Origin: Thalassotalea sp. PS06
Lineage (GTDB): Bacteria; Pseudomonadota; Gammaproteobacteria; Enterobacterales; Alteromonadaceae
Assembly (NCBI RefSeq): GCF_007197775.1
Contig: NZ_CP041638.1
Coordinates: 1,364,001-1,428,000, forward strand
Length of the DNA: 64,000 bases
Direction of reading: 5' to 3'
The notes beneath the pieces were generated by a model, which did no database searches, was not told the origin of the DNA, and saw only the letters and a list, made by a program, of their open reading frames with translations. Both the position numbers and the translations under genes were made by a program. Below are positions 7,649 through 17,150 of the stretch, piece by piece; the stretch's first letter is position 1; each line of letters opens with the position of its first letter.

Positions 7649-9520
7649 TTGACTATACGCGAGAGACAACAACCCAGAGAAGGCACCTTGTCAGCCAGCA
7701 AGCCAAACAAAAATCTTCAGCATTTCTATATCGCTGAAGAGCAATCCATTTACCTGTTAAGCCACAAAGATGCAGAGAAGTTAAAGCAGTGGATTGAGCT
7801 TTGTAAATCGCAATTGCGACAATTGGGCTATACCAATATCGAATTGTTGGGCAAGGGGGCTTATGGCTTTGTCTTTTGTGGTGAAAACGGTGGCGGTGAA
7901 TCTCAGGTATTCAAGTTCTCCAGAATAACCTTACCTCAACACGTTCAGGATCGCCTTGCTGATGAAGCCTTGATGCAGTCGACCATTGACCATCCTAATA
8001 TTCCAAGACTGGTTGAATATCGAAAAATAAAGCGCCAGTCGATTTTGCAAATGAGCCGGGCGCCCGGTGTGGATATGGAAGTGTATTCCCATCAGCACGG
8101 CCCACTGTCCCCGGAGCTTGTGGTAAAGCTTGCGATTCAGCTGATTAAAATCCTCAAATACCTGAGAGAGCCCGCCAACCATCAACAACTCAAGCCTATT
8201 GTTCATGGCGATATAAAACCGTCAAACCTGGTGTTTGATTCCTCTACTGGCGAAATTCAGTTAATTGACTGGGGCTCATCGGTTTGGGCACAGGTGGATA
8301 ACCAGGGCCAGTCTACAGCATCAAATGTTATGGATTTGATGAGCGGCGATTTACAGCACACTAATGCCCGCATGGGGGATGTGTATTTTATTGGCGAAGA
8401 ACAGTTAAATGGCGGTTTATCTTCACCTCGTTTTGATGAGCAGGGGATGGCTGCAACCTTATACGCGTTAGCCTCCGGACAATCCTGTCGTTATGGTTAT
8501 AAAGTGATAACCGCTTCGTCATTAGGGTTACCAAAAGTTTTAGGGAAATCACTCGATGCCATGCTCGGTGATGATGCCGATATGCGCCAAAAGGCCGGCG
8601 ATTACCTATTTTCTCAGTTACCTTTGCTGGAAAACATGGTGTTAAAACCAAACCCTAAAATTAATCTGATCAAATCAGTCATTCCGGTGTGGATCAAACC
8701 CAAAGTCGCGGAAATGGACACGGTTGTTTATGGTTCCCGCAAATCCTTCTTAAGGGAGTCTTCTGAGCGCGATAAGCTCGTCGATATCGACGATGTACAG
8801 CTGGAAAAATATTATAAAAATTTCTTAGTGGGCATGGGTGCAACTGAAAAGGCATTTATCGCCGCCGTTAGCCGGCTTGCCCGTTACCCGGTGGTGGGTG
8901 GTCTGGCTATTCGCTGGGAAAAAGATGGCCTTTATGTGGATTCTAATCTGACCTTGTTTGATCAGACATTGGAAACCGCTTTTAAGTCGGCGGTAAACAA
9001 TATGGTAACACTGGCACAAGGGATTTTCCGGGTCGGTATCTTTAAATCCTGTTTGTTTGACGCCCGTAATACCCTGCATGTTGAGCGCAAGAGCAGTGCC
9101 GTTCCGTTTAAGGCTGCAGCGGGGCAGTTTATTCCATTTGAGGTTAGTAATCTTGATGAGGTTGATAAGCCAACACGATTACATTCTTATTTTGAAGACG
9201 GTAAAGATCCTGACGAATATCTGCGCCTGCCAGATAAAATAATGGCGGTGTTAACCCGGCTAAATAAGATTCATCATACCGGTTGTATTATTTTCGAAGT
9301 GCTGGAAACCCATTTGAAAATTCACAGCTATTTGATGCTGCTGAATCACGCTAAAAAAGCAGAGTTTGCTCAGTGTCTGAAGGAAATCATTGAATTGCTA
9401 CCAACCATTAAAGGATTAGGGATATCTGGCTTTATGAAGCTACCCTATAAAGACACGCGATTTTTTGAGCATATTAATCAGTTACCGGACAAGTTTTATC
9501 CTAAAAACCCAAAACGTTAG
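7649..9520 (+). CDS. Hanks-type Ser/Thr protein kinase with unknown C-terminal domain
   Basis: A 623-residue protein with TTG start, preceded by TAAGGTG. The kinase domain spans about 60-340: glycine loop LGKGAYGFVF (67-76), ATP-binding lysine in VFKF (89), helix-C Glu at about 106, HGDIKPSN (186-193) replacing HRD, and DWG (207-209) in place of DFG. Lys190 and Asn193 are present, so it should be active. Residues about 345-623 form a separate domain without transmembrane helices, PASTA repeats or any motif I recognise. It lies between the CNNM gene and a VOC gene 16 bp downstream. No cognate phosphatase is seen. Confidence 0.8.
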   Translation: MTIRERQQPREGTLSASKPNKNLQHFYIAEEQSIYLLSHKDAEKLKQWIELCKSQLRQLGYTNIELLGKGAYGFVFCGENGGGESQVFKFSRITLPQHVQDRLADEALMQSTIDHPNIPRLVEYRKIKRQSILQMSRAPGVDMEVYSHQHGPLSPELVVKLAIQLIKILKYLREPANHQQLKPIVHGDIKPSNLVFDSSTGEIQLIDWGSSVWAQVDNQGQSTASNVMDLMSGDLQHTNARMGDVYFIGEEQLNGGLSSPRFDEQGMAATLYALASGQSCRYGYKVITASSLGLPKVLGKSLDAMLGDDADMRQKAGDYLFSQLPLLENMVLKPNPKINLIKSVIPVWIKPKVAEMDTVVYGSRKSFLRESSERDKLVDIDDVQLEKYYKNFLVGMGATEKAFIAAVSRLARYPVVGGLAIRWEKDGLYVDSNLTLFDQTLETAFKSAVNNMVTLAQGIFRVGIFKSCLFDARNTLHVERKSSAVPFKAAAGQFIPFEVSNLDEVDKPTRLHSYFEDGKDPDEYLRLPDKIMAVLTRLNKIHHTGCIIFEVLETHLKIHSYLMLLNHAKKAEFAQCLKEIIELLPTIKGLGISGFMKLPYKDTRFFEHINQLPDKFYPKNPKR

Positions 9521-9536
9521 CGGAAGAGGAAAATCC

Positions 9537-9920
9537 ATGAGCAACAATAATATTACCGAAATGGCCTGGTTAGATTTAACCGTTGAAAATGCTGGTGAAG
9601 TGAAGGACTTTTATCAGCAGGTTATTGGCTGGGAAGTAGAAGCCTGCTCGATGGGAGAGTATGATGATTATGCGATGAATAATCCTGCTAATGATTCACC
9701 ACAAGCTGGGATTTGTCATGCTCGTGGCGTCAATGCCGATTTACCACCGGTATGGATGCCATACTTCCTGGTTGCCGATATCGACGCTTCCATTGCCGCA
9801 GTCACCGCTAAAGGCGGGGAATTACTTACCGAAGTAAAATCCATGGGCGGCGAAGATAAATATGTGGTTATCAAAGATCCTGCCGGCGCCGTGTGCGCCC
9901 TGTATTATAAGAAACCCTAA
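9537..9920 (+). CDS. VOC (glyoxalase/bleomycin-resistance) superfamily protein
   Basis: A 127-residue protein starting at the ATG at 9537, preceded by GAAGAGGA; an upstream in-frame start inside the kinase gene is less likely. It has one vicinal-oxygen-chelate module: WLDLTVENAGEVKDFYQQVIGW at the N-terminus and VIKDPAGAVCALY at the C-terminus. Such proteins bind a divalent metal and act as lyases, dioxygenases or binding proteins. The close coupling to the kinase gene (16 bp) suggests one transcript. Substrate unknown. Confidence 0.8.
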   Translation: MSNNNITEMAWLDLTVENAGEVKDFYQQVIGWEVEACSMGEYDDYAMNNPANDSPQAGICHARGVNADLPPVWMPYFLVADIDASIAAVTAKGGELLTEVKSMGGEDKYVVIKDPAGAVCALYYKKP

Positions 9921-10044
9921 AAACCAGTATTAATCCCAATTGCTTTTGGTTTTACTGTACGCGTTGTAACTATCAAGGGGCAACGTGTTGATTCTCAATG
10001 AACTCTGAGCCCTTGAACGAATCCTCGTAAATTAATGCTGATTC

Positions 10045-11097
10045 CTACCAGGCCAGTGGCTTTACTCTGTCAAGGTTCTGGTGCTGCACAAAATCATCCA
10101 GACTTTCTGCTAACTGATCGGTAGCCGCAAGAACCGTTTGCCAGTATTTAATCCGCTCGGTTGGCGGCAAATCAGTGAAATCTTTTCTATCCGGAATTTT
10201 TTGAAAAGGCAGGCTCGCCACAAAATCTTCAGATGGTACCAGCATCACCACATTGTCATAATGTTTCTTATCGACAAAGCGATTTAAGGATTTATCAAAC
10301 CAACCGGCTTTCGGGATAGCGCTAAAATGCGGGTACAATATCAAGCCGGTATTACCAACAATGTCTAAATCAAAATGATAATCGATAATACCACCATCCC
10401 GGTACATTCCTTTGGGAGAGTCGGGCACATCTTTTATGCCTTGCATCACGGCAGGTATAGACCCACTGGCAAGTAATGCATCAAGGGTATTTGCCTGGGT
10501 TAACGGTAGATATGAGGTATCAAATTGATAGGGATCGCTGATAGATAGATTGCTTTGTGGGTGATGGTAGATGACCCGCTGATACTGATGTTTTAACAAT
10601 CCCCGATCGATACGATTTAATCCATAGCTGGCCACAAGCCCGAGCATTTGCAGGGCTTTATTTTCATAACTGGTAAGGCCGTTGCAACGACAAGCAACAA
10701 AGTGTGCTTTATATACCGGGTTATTGATGATTTCGTCGATACCGGTATCGCCAAACACCGCTGACATCAAGTCATAAGCCTTACCGGTAATTTCTTTGGC
10801 ATCGGCTTTGTCGGAATATACGGTTTGTGAATAATTTTCTGCCAACCGGGTGATGCCGGCGACAGGATCCTTTTGAGAGAGGGCGGCAAATCGAAATGCG
10901 CCAGCGGAAGAACCGATTAAATTTAATTCAGATGTCCGGTCTTGAAATAGCTCACCAAAGAGATATTTATCCAGGCCGTAAAGAGAAAACCATTTGGGGC
11001 CGCCGCTGGCACCAATCATGGTGGAGAATAATTCCTGGGAGAATCCTTGTTGCTTGAGCGTTGCAAGTGCGTTCTTGCCGGCGTAAATATCTAACAT
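10045..11097 (-). CDS. Patatin-like phospholipase family protein
   Basis: A 350-residue protein with the patatin catalytic dyad. The glycine-rich oxyanion motif is GASGGPKWF (29-37), the nucleophile elbow is GSSAG (62-66, Ser64) and the aspartate lies in DGG (MYRDGGIIDYH). These enzymes are acyl hydrolases on phospholipids or other lipids. There is no signal peptide, so it is probably cytosolic or peripheral. It is shorter than the ExoU/RssA types and contains no cNMP-binding domain. Divergent from the next gene. Confidence 0.8.
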   Translation of the reverse strand: MLDIYAGKNALATLKQQGFSQELFSTMIGASGGPKWFSLYGLDKYLFGELFQDRTSELNLIGSSAGAFRFAALSQKDPVAGITRLAENYSQTVYSDKADAKEITGKAYDLMSAVFGDTGIDEIINNPVYKAHFVACRCNGLTSYENKALQMLGLVASYGLNRIDRGLLKHQYQRVIYHHPQSNLSISDPYQFDTSYLPLTQANTLDALLASGSIPAVMQGIKDVPDSPKGMYRDGGIIDYHFDLDIVGNTGLILYPHFSAIPKAGWFDKSLNRFVDKKHYDNVVMLVPSEDFVASLPFQKIPDRKDFTDLPPTERIKYWQTVLAATDQLAESLDDFVQHQNLDRVKPLAW

Positions 11098-11233
11098 TGA
11101 ATTTAAGCTTCCTGGCGAAAATTATGGGAGGTATTTTAAGGCTTGTTGCCGGTAAGGAAAAGAGCTATCAAGATTCAACTTCGTTTTATTTTTCCTGTGC
11201 TAGATTGAATATTAAACACTTTCAGGAGTTATC

Positions 11234-12322
11234 ATGAAGCGTTCTATGACCATTATCGTCACCTTTTTCTCAACCTTAAGTTTAATTTTTACCCCTATTA
11301 CTCAGGCTTGTACTGGAATTACATTACACAGTGAAGACGGTGCAGCTATCCCAGGTCGCACTATGGAATTTAGCTTTGATATTCAATCGCAAATCAGCAT
11401 TATCCCGGCAGGCACCGAAATTGAAACATTAATCACCGAAAAGAAATACAAAGGATTCAAATATAAAAGCAAATATGGATTTGTCGGCTTAAACGGCATG
11501 AAGGAGCCGGTTATCGTAGATGGCCTTAACGAGAAGGGATTATATTTCGGCGCTCACTATTTTACTGGCCAGGCAAAGTTTTCCAAGCTTACTGACGAAA
11601 ATGCCTCTAGTGCAATAAATTCCGCCGAGCTGGGAAGCTGGCTACTAGCAAATTTTGCAACAGTTAAAGAAGTAAAGAAAGTCATACCCAAAACAACGGT
11701 AGTTGAATCGTATATTGAAGCAATCAAAGGCAATGTACCTGTTCATTATCGTTTAATCGATGCTTCAGGCGAAAGCATTGTTATCGAATACACCGAAGAC
11801 GGTTTGAGTCTTTATGACAATGATATCAACGCATTTACCAATAGCCCAAGATACAGCTGGCATATGACTAATCTGGTTAATTATTTAGGATTGACCCCCG
11901 TTAATCGCCCTGCAAAAGAAATCAACGGCAAATTGTTTGCGCCATTTGGTGAAGGGACAGGGCTGGTTGGCATGCCGGGTGATTACAGTGGTCCATCTCG
12001 GTTTGTGCGCGCTGCGGTATTCGCAAATACCGCAATTCCATCAAAGACCGCTGAAGATGGTGTTTTTCATGCGTTTCATATCTTAAATGCCTTTGATATT
12101 CCTAAAGGCGCAATTCGTAGCGAAGAAGGAGAAGAGGTGGCGATGGACTACACCATCTGGACTTCTGTGGCGGATACTAAAAACCTTATTTATTACATTA
12201 AAACCTATGATAGTCAGCGATTAGAGAAAATCGACTTGGCCGAAGCTTTGCAAAACATTTCGAAAGTGACGAATTTGCCGTTAGATAGCAAATATCAGGT
12301 GATTGACCGCACACCGAAGTAG
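11234..12322 (+). CDS. Exported linear amide C-N hydrolase (choloylglycine hydrolase / penicillin V acylase family)
   Basis: A 362-residue Ntn hydrolase. A signal peptide (residues 1-25, ending TPITQA) is followed directly by Cys26 (CTGITLH), so cleavage would expose the nucleophilic N-terminal cysteine needed for activity. Supporting blocks are PGRTMEF (Arg of the active site), DGLNEKGLYFGAHYF and FTNSPRYSWH. Family members hydrolyse bile-salt amides, penicillin V or N-acyl homoserine lactones. In a marine Gram-negative organism an acyl-amide or AHL substrate is more likely than bile salts, but this is inference. The SD CAGGAG lies 7 bp before ATG. Confidence 0.85.
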   Translation: MKRSMTIIVTFFSTLSLIFTPITQACTGITLHSEDGAAIPGRTMEFSFDIQSQISIIPAGTEIETLITEKKYKGFKYKSKYGFVGLNGMKEPVIVDGLNEKGLYFGAHYFTGQAKFSKLTDENASSAINSAELGSWLLANFATVKEVKKVIPKTTVVESYIEAIKGNVPVHYRLIDASGESIVIEYTEDGLSLYDNDINAFTNSPRYSWHMTNLVNYLGLTPVNRPAKEINGKLFAPFGEGTGLVGMPGDYSGPSRFVRAAVFANTAIPSKTAEDGVFHAFHILNAFDIPKGAIRSEEGEEVAMDYTIWTSVADTKNLIYYIKTYDSQRLEKIDLAEALQNISKVTNLPLDSKYQVIDRTPK

Positions 12323-12341
12323 GCGGTGAGTGATTGATGAC

Positions 12342-12369
12342 CCGCAGATACCACATCTCCTATCTGCGG
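12342..12369. terminator. Hairpin between convergent genes
   Basis: Inverted repeat CCGCAGATA ... TATCTGCGG with a ten-base loop between the amide hydrolase and the ACT-domain gene. It lacks a strong T tract, but its position suits a bidirectional terminator. Confidence 0.5.
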
Positions 12370-12373
12370 CTGT

Positions 12374-12790
12374 TTATACGATTTTGGGGCTTGGTAGATT
12401 GCTTAATGCTATCAGGCTCTGTAGCGCTAGCTGCGCCTTATCTTTTGGTACAAAAATATGATCGTGGAAATAGGCAGCGACAACATTAGCGCTAATCCCT
12501 TCCTTTGCAAGGGCTGTGGAGATGGCTGCGGTAAGGCCTACCGCTTCTAAGCTCGAATGTACGGTTAATGTAATTTGCTTAAACACACCCTGATAGTCAA
12601 TGCTAGCGCTATCTGCCTGATGCTTATCCAATATCAGGGTTAACCCTTCAGATTCGACAAAACTTGCCAATGGGTTTAGCTCCAGATAATCACCAACATC
12701 ACCGGCCAGGGTCACAAAGACAAACTCTCGTCCGCTAAGTTCTGGTTTCATACTGGCAATGAGTTGATTTAAATCAGTAATGGCGCTCAA
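12374..12790 (-). CDS. ACT domain-containing protein
   Basis: A 138-residue protein with TTG start, placed by a good SD (AAGGAG, five bases upstream). It fits the family of small proteins with two ACT-like halves (LNQLIASMKPELSGREFVF near the start, then ITLTVHSSLEAVGLTAAIS and VVAAYFHDHIFVP). ACT domains bind amino acids or other small ligands; these stand-alone members have no known reaction. It lies 89 bp downstream of the dGTPase-like gene on the same strand and might be co-transcribed. Confidence 0.75.
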   Translation of the reverse strand: MSAITDLNQLIASMKPELSGREFVFVTLAGDVGDYLELNPLASFVESEGLTLILDKHQADSASIDYQGVFKQITLTVHSSLEAVGLTAAISTALAKEGISANVVAAYFHDHIFVPKDKAQLALQSLIALSNLPSPKIV

Positions 12791-12879
12791 GGTAACTCCT
12801 TAACTTCAGGTATATGAAAGCTTACTTCCACCTTCCACTTCCACCTTAAAAGAAATAGGAGAGGGGTTAAAAATAATCG

Positions 12880-14226
12880 CTAAACACAATGCTTTTCATT
12901 AACACCACTGGCATTCGCAATAAACAGATTGTTGTATACCCGAGTGGCGAATTCATCGGTCATGCCACTGAGATAGTCGGCAATTACCCGGTTCGGATTC
13001 TGACCATTGTCGGCAACTTTTTGCCAGCGACGACGGGTTGATTCTGGCAACAGGCGCTCGGGATCACTGGCAAAGGCTTCAAACAGTTCCATCACAATTT
13101 GCTGGCCTTTGTACTCCAGACGCTGAATATCGGTTTGCTTAATCACGAATCGATAAACGAAGTCTTTTAATAGGCTGAGCACTTTCGCCGGTGCTGGAGA
13201 GAGTTTGGCATTATAACGCAGCAAATCTTCGCTGAAATCGGCTTGCTGTAATTCATTTAAATCGACGATAGCGATGGACGTGATCAGATAATTTACCAAT
13301 GAACCAATCGCATCTTTTTGCAGGTGATGCTGCTGGCTGAATAGGTTATCGGTGATAGTGTTGTGATGATCCTGAACCCAGGCGTCATTGATTTCCGCCA
13401 TTGGTTTGGTCACATACTCTTCAAATAAATGTCTGGAAACCACGCCGGTTACGATAGCATCTTCTAAGTCATGGACGCCATAAGCGATATCATCGGCGAG
13501 TTCCATGATTGAACAATCCAATGATTTAAACTGAGTCTTTCTGTGGTTGTTATCTCGAGCGACACTGCTCTGGAAATATTCTTTATCTGAGTATGACAGT
13601 GGCTCTAACACCCAATGCAGCATATCCAAATCGTCGGAGTAAATGCCTTTTGGTGGATGCCAGTCACCAGCTTTAAGCTGACGGTAATTGTTTGGCAATG
13701 TTTCTGGGTAGGAAATCTGCAGAGCGTCGATGGTTTGCGGATATTTCAGGAAGCCGAGTAGGGTGCGGCGAGTAAGGTCCATCCCAAATGCTTCCGTATA
13801 GGGTTCGAGTTTACTGACAATACGAAACGTCTGGCCGTTACCTTCAAAACCACCATGTTTATGCATCATAAAGTTCAGAGCAACTTCACCACCATGACCA
13901 AAAGGCGGGTGACCAATGTCGTGAGCAAGGCAAATGGCTTCTATTAATGCATCATCGTTTGGAAACAACTTGTCTGCCAAATCGCTGTGCTTGTTTCTTA
14001 ATTGCGCGCTGATCCCCGAACCAATTTGCGCCGCTTCCAAGGAATGGGTTAAGCGGGTGCGATAAAAATCGCTAACGCCGACGCCCATCACCTGAGTTTT
14101 GGCTTGCAGGCGCCGGAATGCTGCCGAATGCAGGATACGTGCTCTGTCTCGCTGGAACGGCGAACGATGGTCCTGAATACGAGTGGAATTTGGAGAAAAT
14201 TTACGTTGTAACCAATTTTCGTTCAT
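12880..14226 (-). CDS. dgt: dGTP triphosphohydrolase-like HD-domain protein
   Basis: About 448 residues from the ATG at 14226 (the longer frame would use a TTG four codons upstream). The HD metal site is visible: RLTHSLEAAQIG supplies the first His and LAHDIGHPPFGHGGE the HD pair and flanking histidines. RRLQAKTQVMG and ELADDIAYGVHDLEDA are further family blocks. The enzyme removes tripolyphosphate from dNTPs, adjusting nucleotide pools; relatives can restrict phages by dNTP depletion. No defence genes are adjacent, so a housekeeping role is more likely. The symbol marks the family and not proven orthology with E. coli Dgt. Confidence 0.88.
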   Translation of the reverse strand: MNENWLQRKFSPNSTRIQDHRSPFQRDRARILHSAAFRRLQAKTQVMGVGVSDFYRTRLTHSLEAAQIGSGISAQLRNKHSDLADKLFPNDDALIEAICLAHDIGHPPFGHGGEVALNFMMHKHGGFEGNGQTFRIVSKLEPYTEAFGMDLTRRTLLGFLKYPQTIDALQISYPETLPNNYRQLKAGDWHPPKGIYSDDLDMLHWVLEPLSYSDKEYFQSSVARDNNHRKTQFKSLDCSIMELADDIAYGVHDLEDAIVTGVVSRHLFEEYVTKPMAEINDAWVQDHHNTITDNLFSQQHHLQKDAIGSLVNYLITSIAIVDLNELQQADFSEDLLRYNAKLSPAPAKVLSLLKDFVYRFVIKQTDIQRLEYKGQQIVMELFEAFASDPERLLPESTRRRWQKVADNGQNPNRVIADYLSGMTDEFATRVYNNLFIANASGVNEKHCV

Positions 14227-14322
14227 AAAAATGCGCAATTAATTTTCATTTATGCCTATGATTACTCTATTTTCAGTCTTGAACAAGTAAATTCTCAGGA
14301 CCTTTCAAATGATTAGAACACT

Positions 14323-14745
14323 ATGTTTATCAATTTAACGATTGTTTTTGCCTGGCTTCCATCGCTGGCCTTATTAGCGACGGTGATGATTTCGCTCATT
14401 AACTTTATGACCGGAAGCTTTTCAAACGAACAGCTCTCTGCAGCCTCGCAATCGCCATTACAAGCAAGCTTACTAGTTATCTGGGTAATTGCTGTTGTGT
14501 TCAGTTTCTGGAGTCTGTGCTCGGTTTGCTTTGGTTTGAAAATGAACTTTCTGTGGCGGCTAATAGCCTTAATAGTCGGAACCTTGGCTTACCTGATACC
14601 GTTCGCATTTTTCCTGCCGTTAATTGCCAGCTTCTCATTGCAAGGGTTGATGACGGTGATATTAAGCTTATTGGCGATAGCCGCCTTGATTCACCTAATC
14701 CATGCTTTCATGCATTTGCGGCTAATAGTCAAAGCGGAGGAATGA
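14323..14745 (+). CDS. Small integral membrane protein, unknown function
   Basis: A 140-residue protein with four predicted membrane helices (about 3-27, 48-70, 78-105 and 110-132) and a polar tail. No recognised motif. It is divergent from the dGTPase-like gene and followed by repeats. Its hydrophobic periodicity and length suggest a real gene. Function unknown. Confidence 0.6.
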   Translation: MFINLTIVFAWLPSLALLATVMISLINFMTGSFSNEQLSAASQSPLQASLLVIWVIAVVFSFWSLCSVCFGLKMNFLWRLIALIVGTLAYLIPFAFFLPLIASFSLQGLMTVILSLLAIAALIHLIHAFMHLRLIVKAEE

Positions 14746-14801
14746 TCTAGGTGTTTGCGAAGGGAAGGTGTCAGAGCATTCTTCCACCTTAATCCTGAAG
14801 C

Positions 14802-15180
14802 CGTCATTTCCAGCTACGACTGGAAATCAAAGCCTTGGCTTAAGCTGGAGATCTCCTTTTTCAAGGAGATGACGTTTAGAGGGGCTTTTGAATTACCGTC
14901 ATAGCTTTAGGTCATTTCCAGCTACGACTGGAAATCAAAGCCTTGGCTTAAGCTGGAGATCTCCTTTTTCAAGGAGATGACGTTTTAAGAAGCTTCTGAG
15001 CTATTTTGATGGAGTCAGAGCTTTCTTCCACCGAAAATTGCTCCTGCATTTTCGGCATATAGTCCATCCCTGGCCAAAACCTTACTCTTCCACCTTCATA
15101 CTATCCCCGTCATTTCCAGCAACGACTGGAAATCAAAGCCCTCAGCTTAGCTTGAGATCTCCTATGTCAAGGAGATGACG
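14802..15180. repeat. Cluster of three about 73-bp palindromic repeats
   Basis: Copies at 14802-14874, 14911-14982 and 15108-15180. Each begins CGTCATTTCCAG or GTCATTTCCAG, contains a hairpin TTTCCAG...CTGGAAA, then AAGCC...GGCTT, and ends in a second hairpin ATCTCC...GGAGAT followed by GACG. Copies 1 and 2 are almost identical; copy 3 differs mainly in the middle. An unrelated repeat (CGAAAATTGCTCCTGCATTTTCG and its 3' flank, 15031-15083) sits between copies 2 and 3 and recurs near 49715. Confidence 0.9.
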
Positions 15181-15256
15181 TGGAAAGAGACTTTTTATTT
15201 TTCGGGAAGGGGGCTTGCTTTTCTTCCACCTCCAACTTACCTCATATCTTTCTTTT

Positions 15257-16222
15257 TTACGCTTCGGCGATAAAAATCGCGCGAAGCGGCGCCGGATATC
15301 CTTCGATGGTCTTATTGCTGTCTTCAGGGTCGAGAAAGTCTTGTAGCGATTCGGTATCCATCCAGTCGGTTTTACGCTGCTCTTCAAAAGCGGTTTGGTC
15401 GCTATTTACCATGCGCACATTTTTAAAACCAAGACGGCGCATCCAGAACATCAGGGCTTCAGCACTCGGGATAAACCAGACATTACGCATCTTGGCGTAG
15501 CGCTCACCCGGTACCAGAACCGTTTGCTCGTCGCCTTCCACAACTAGGGTTTCTAACACTAGTTCACCGCCCGGACGCAACTGAGCTTTTAGCTGCTGCA
15601 GAAAATCAATTGGCGATTTACGGTGATATAACACCCCCATGGAAAATACCGTATCAAAGGTTTTTAATGCCGGCAGGTCATCAACGCCTAACGGTAATAA
15701 GTTTACTTTTGGATCTTTGATGAAATGCTGAATTGCCTGAAACTGCATCAGGAATAACTGGGTTGGGTCAATACCGACAACAAACTCGGCGCCTTCGCCG
15801 CGCATCCGCCACAGGTGATAACCACTGCCACAGCCGATGTCTAATACCGTGCGTCCTTGCAGCGAGCTGATATGGGGTAGTAAACGATCCCATTTAAAGT
15901 CCGAGCGCCATTCGGTATCAATGTGCAGACCATGAATATGGAAAGGCCCTTTACGCCAGGGTTTGAAATTCTTCAGTAATGCTTCAATGCGTTTGCGCTG
16001 CCCTTCGGGAATGTCATCGGCAGAGCCAATGGTGACACTGTCTTTCAAATCCAGCGAGGAGTATTGAGTTTGCGGCAGGGCATCCAGGGTTTTCAGCCAC
16101 TTACCATATTCACCATGCAAATGGTTTTTCTGCCAGTCTTCCAGCTGCGCTGGAAGACTGGTTAACCAGTGACTTAACTGATTCGTAGCAATTTGTTGGT
16201 AGAAGGTATTAAACATAGTCAT
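15257..16222 (-). CDS. cmoB: tRNA U34 carboxymethyltransferase
   Basis: About 321 residues. CmoB transfers the carboxymethyl group from carboxy-SAM to 5-hydroxyuridine 34 of tRNA, making cmo5U. The N-terminus from the ATG at 16222 ([20 protein letters not shown]) aligns with the start of E. coli CmoB, so this start is preferred over the ATG at 16252, which overlaps cmoA. The SAM-binding block is [15 protein letters not shown], followed by [16 protein letters not shown]. It lies directly downstream of cmoA in one operon. No clear SD precedes the start, consistent with coupled translation. Confidence 0.95.
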   Translation of the reverse strand: MTMFNTFYQQIATNQLSHWLTSLPAQLEDWQKNHLHGEYGKWLKTLDALPQTQYSSLDLKDSVTIGSADDIPEGQRKRIEALLKNFKPWRKGPFHIHGLHIDTEWRSDFKWDRLLPHISSLQGRTVLDIGCGSGYHLWRMRGEGAEFVVGIDPTQLFLMQFQAIQHFIKDPKVNLLPLGVDDLPALKTFDTVFSMGVLYHRKSPIDFLQQLKAQLRPGGELVLETLVVEGDEQTVLVPGERYAKMRNVWFIPSAEALMFWMRRLGFKNVRMVNSDQTAFEEQRKTDWMDTESLQDFLDPEDSNKTIEGYPAPLRAIFIAEA

Positions 16223-16238
16223 GGTTGTGATTGGTATT

Positions 16239-16985
16239 TTATTTGATGGCAACTAAAGAGAAAAAGTTAAAGCACTGAAACCAGGGCGTGGCGTGTGAGA
16301 AACCTGCTTGTTCTAAGCGGTCTAAATGATTTTGCAAATGATCCGGCTTCATTACGTTTTCAATGGCAGAACGCTTCTGCGCAATTTCCAATTCGCTGTA
16401 GCCGTTGGCGCGTTTAAAATCGTGGTGCAGCTCATTCAGCAGCTCTTTACAGGCTTCATCTTCATCGTAAATTTTCTCAGAGAGAATAAATAAGCCACCT
16501 GGAACCAGCGCTTTAGCAATATTTTCAATCAATTGCGCACGTTTTTCCGGGGCGATAAATTGCAAGGTAAAGTTCAACACGATCACCGAAGCGTTTTCCA
16601 TTGGCTCGGTGAGGATATCGCCAAGTTTAACCTCACACGGGGTGTCGCCTTTAAAGGCATTAATGTGGATTTTACAGCGCTCTACCATATCTTCAGAGTT
16701 ATCGATGGCAACAATCTTACAGTTTTTGGCCTCAATGCTGCGGCGCATGGCGAGACTTGCTGCACCTAAAGAACAACCCAAATCATAAATATTGGTATTG
16801 TCTTTGGCATAACGGCCGGCAAGGTTGCCGATGGTGTCGATAATGGTGTTGTAGCCCGGTACCGAGCGTTTGATCATATCAGGGAATACTTCAACCACTT
16901 GAGCATCAAAGCGAAAGTCGGCAACTTTTACCTGCGGCTTTGAGTAAATAAGGTCTGTATCGGTTTGTGTATCTTTGCGGGACAT
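16239..16985 (-). CDS. cmoA: Carboxy-S-adenosyl-L-methionine synthase
   Basis: A 248-residue SAM-dependent enzyme that converts SAM and prephenate into carboxy-SAM, the donor used by CmoB. Recognised from [21 protein letters not shown] near the start, [16 protein letters not shown] as the SAM-binding loop and VLNFTLQFI. Length is normal for the family. First gene of the cmoA-cmoB unit, divergent from aspS, as in many gammaproteobacteria where this pair lies close to aspS and ruv genes. Confidence 0.95.
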   Translation of the reverse strand: MSRKDTQTDTDLIYSKPQVKVADFRFDAQVVEVFPDMIKRSVPGYNTIIDTIGNLAGRYAKDNTNIYDLGCSLGAASLAMRRSIEAKNCKIVAIDNSEDMVERCKIHINAFKGDTPCEVKLGDILTEPMENASVIVLNFTLQFIAPEKRAQLIENIAKALVPGGLFILSEKIYDEDEACKELLNELHHDFKRANGYSELEIAQKRSAIENVMKPDHLQNHLDRLEQAGFSHATPWFQCFNFFSLVAIK

Positions 16986-17150
16986 GAATGTCGTCCAATT
17001 GCATACTATGGGGCTTATTTTATCTTAAATATCTGAGATATTGAAAGTTCATGGACAAATTTGGCAATTATGACGGGCTATTTATGCAATATTGCTTTTT
17101 TCACCACACATACCGCCAATACAGGTGACTTCTATCTGGTTTTCCTTATA

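Noticed and set aside
12880..14226. dGTPase-like gene as a phage defence system
   Set aside because: No other defence gene nearby; the family is commonly a housekeeping nucleotide-pool enzyme.
16226..16237. ATACCAATCACA on the minus strand just before cmoB, identical to a MITE B end
   Set aside because: No second terminus or element interior is nearby; it overlaps the cmoA-cmoB junction and may be chance.
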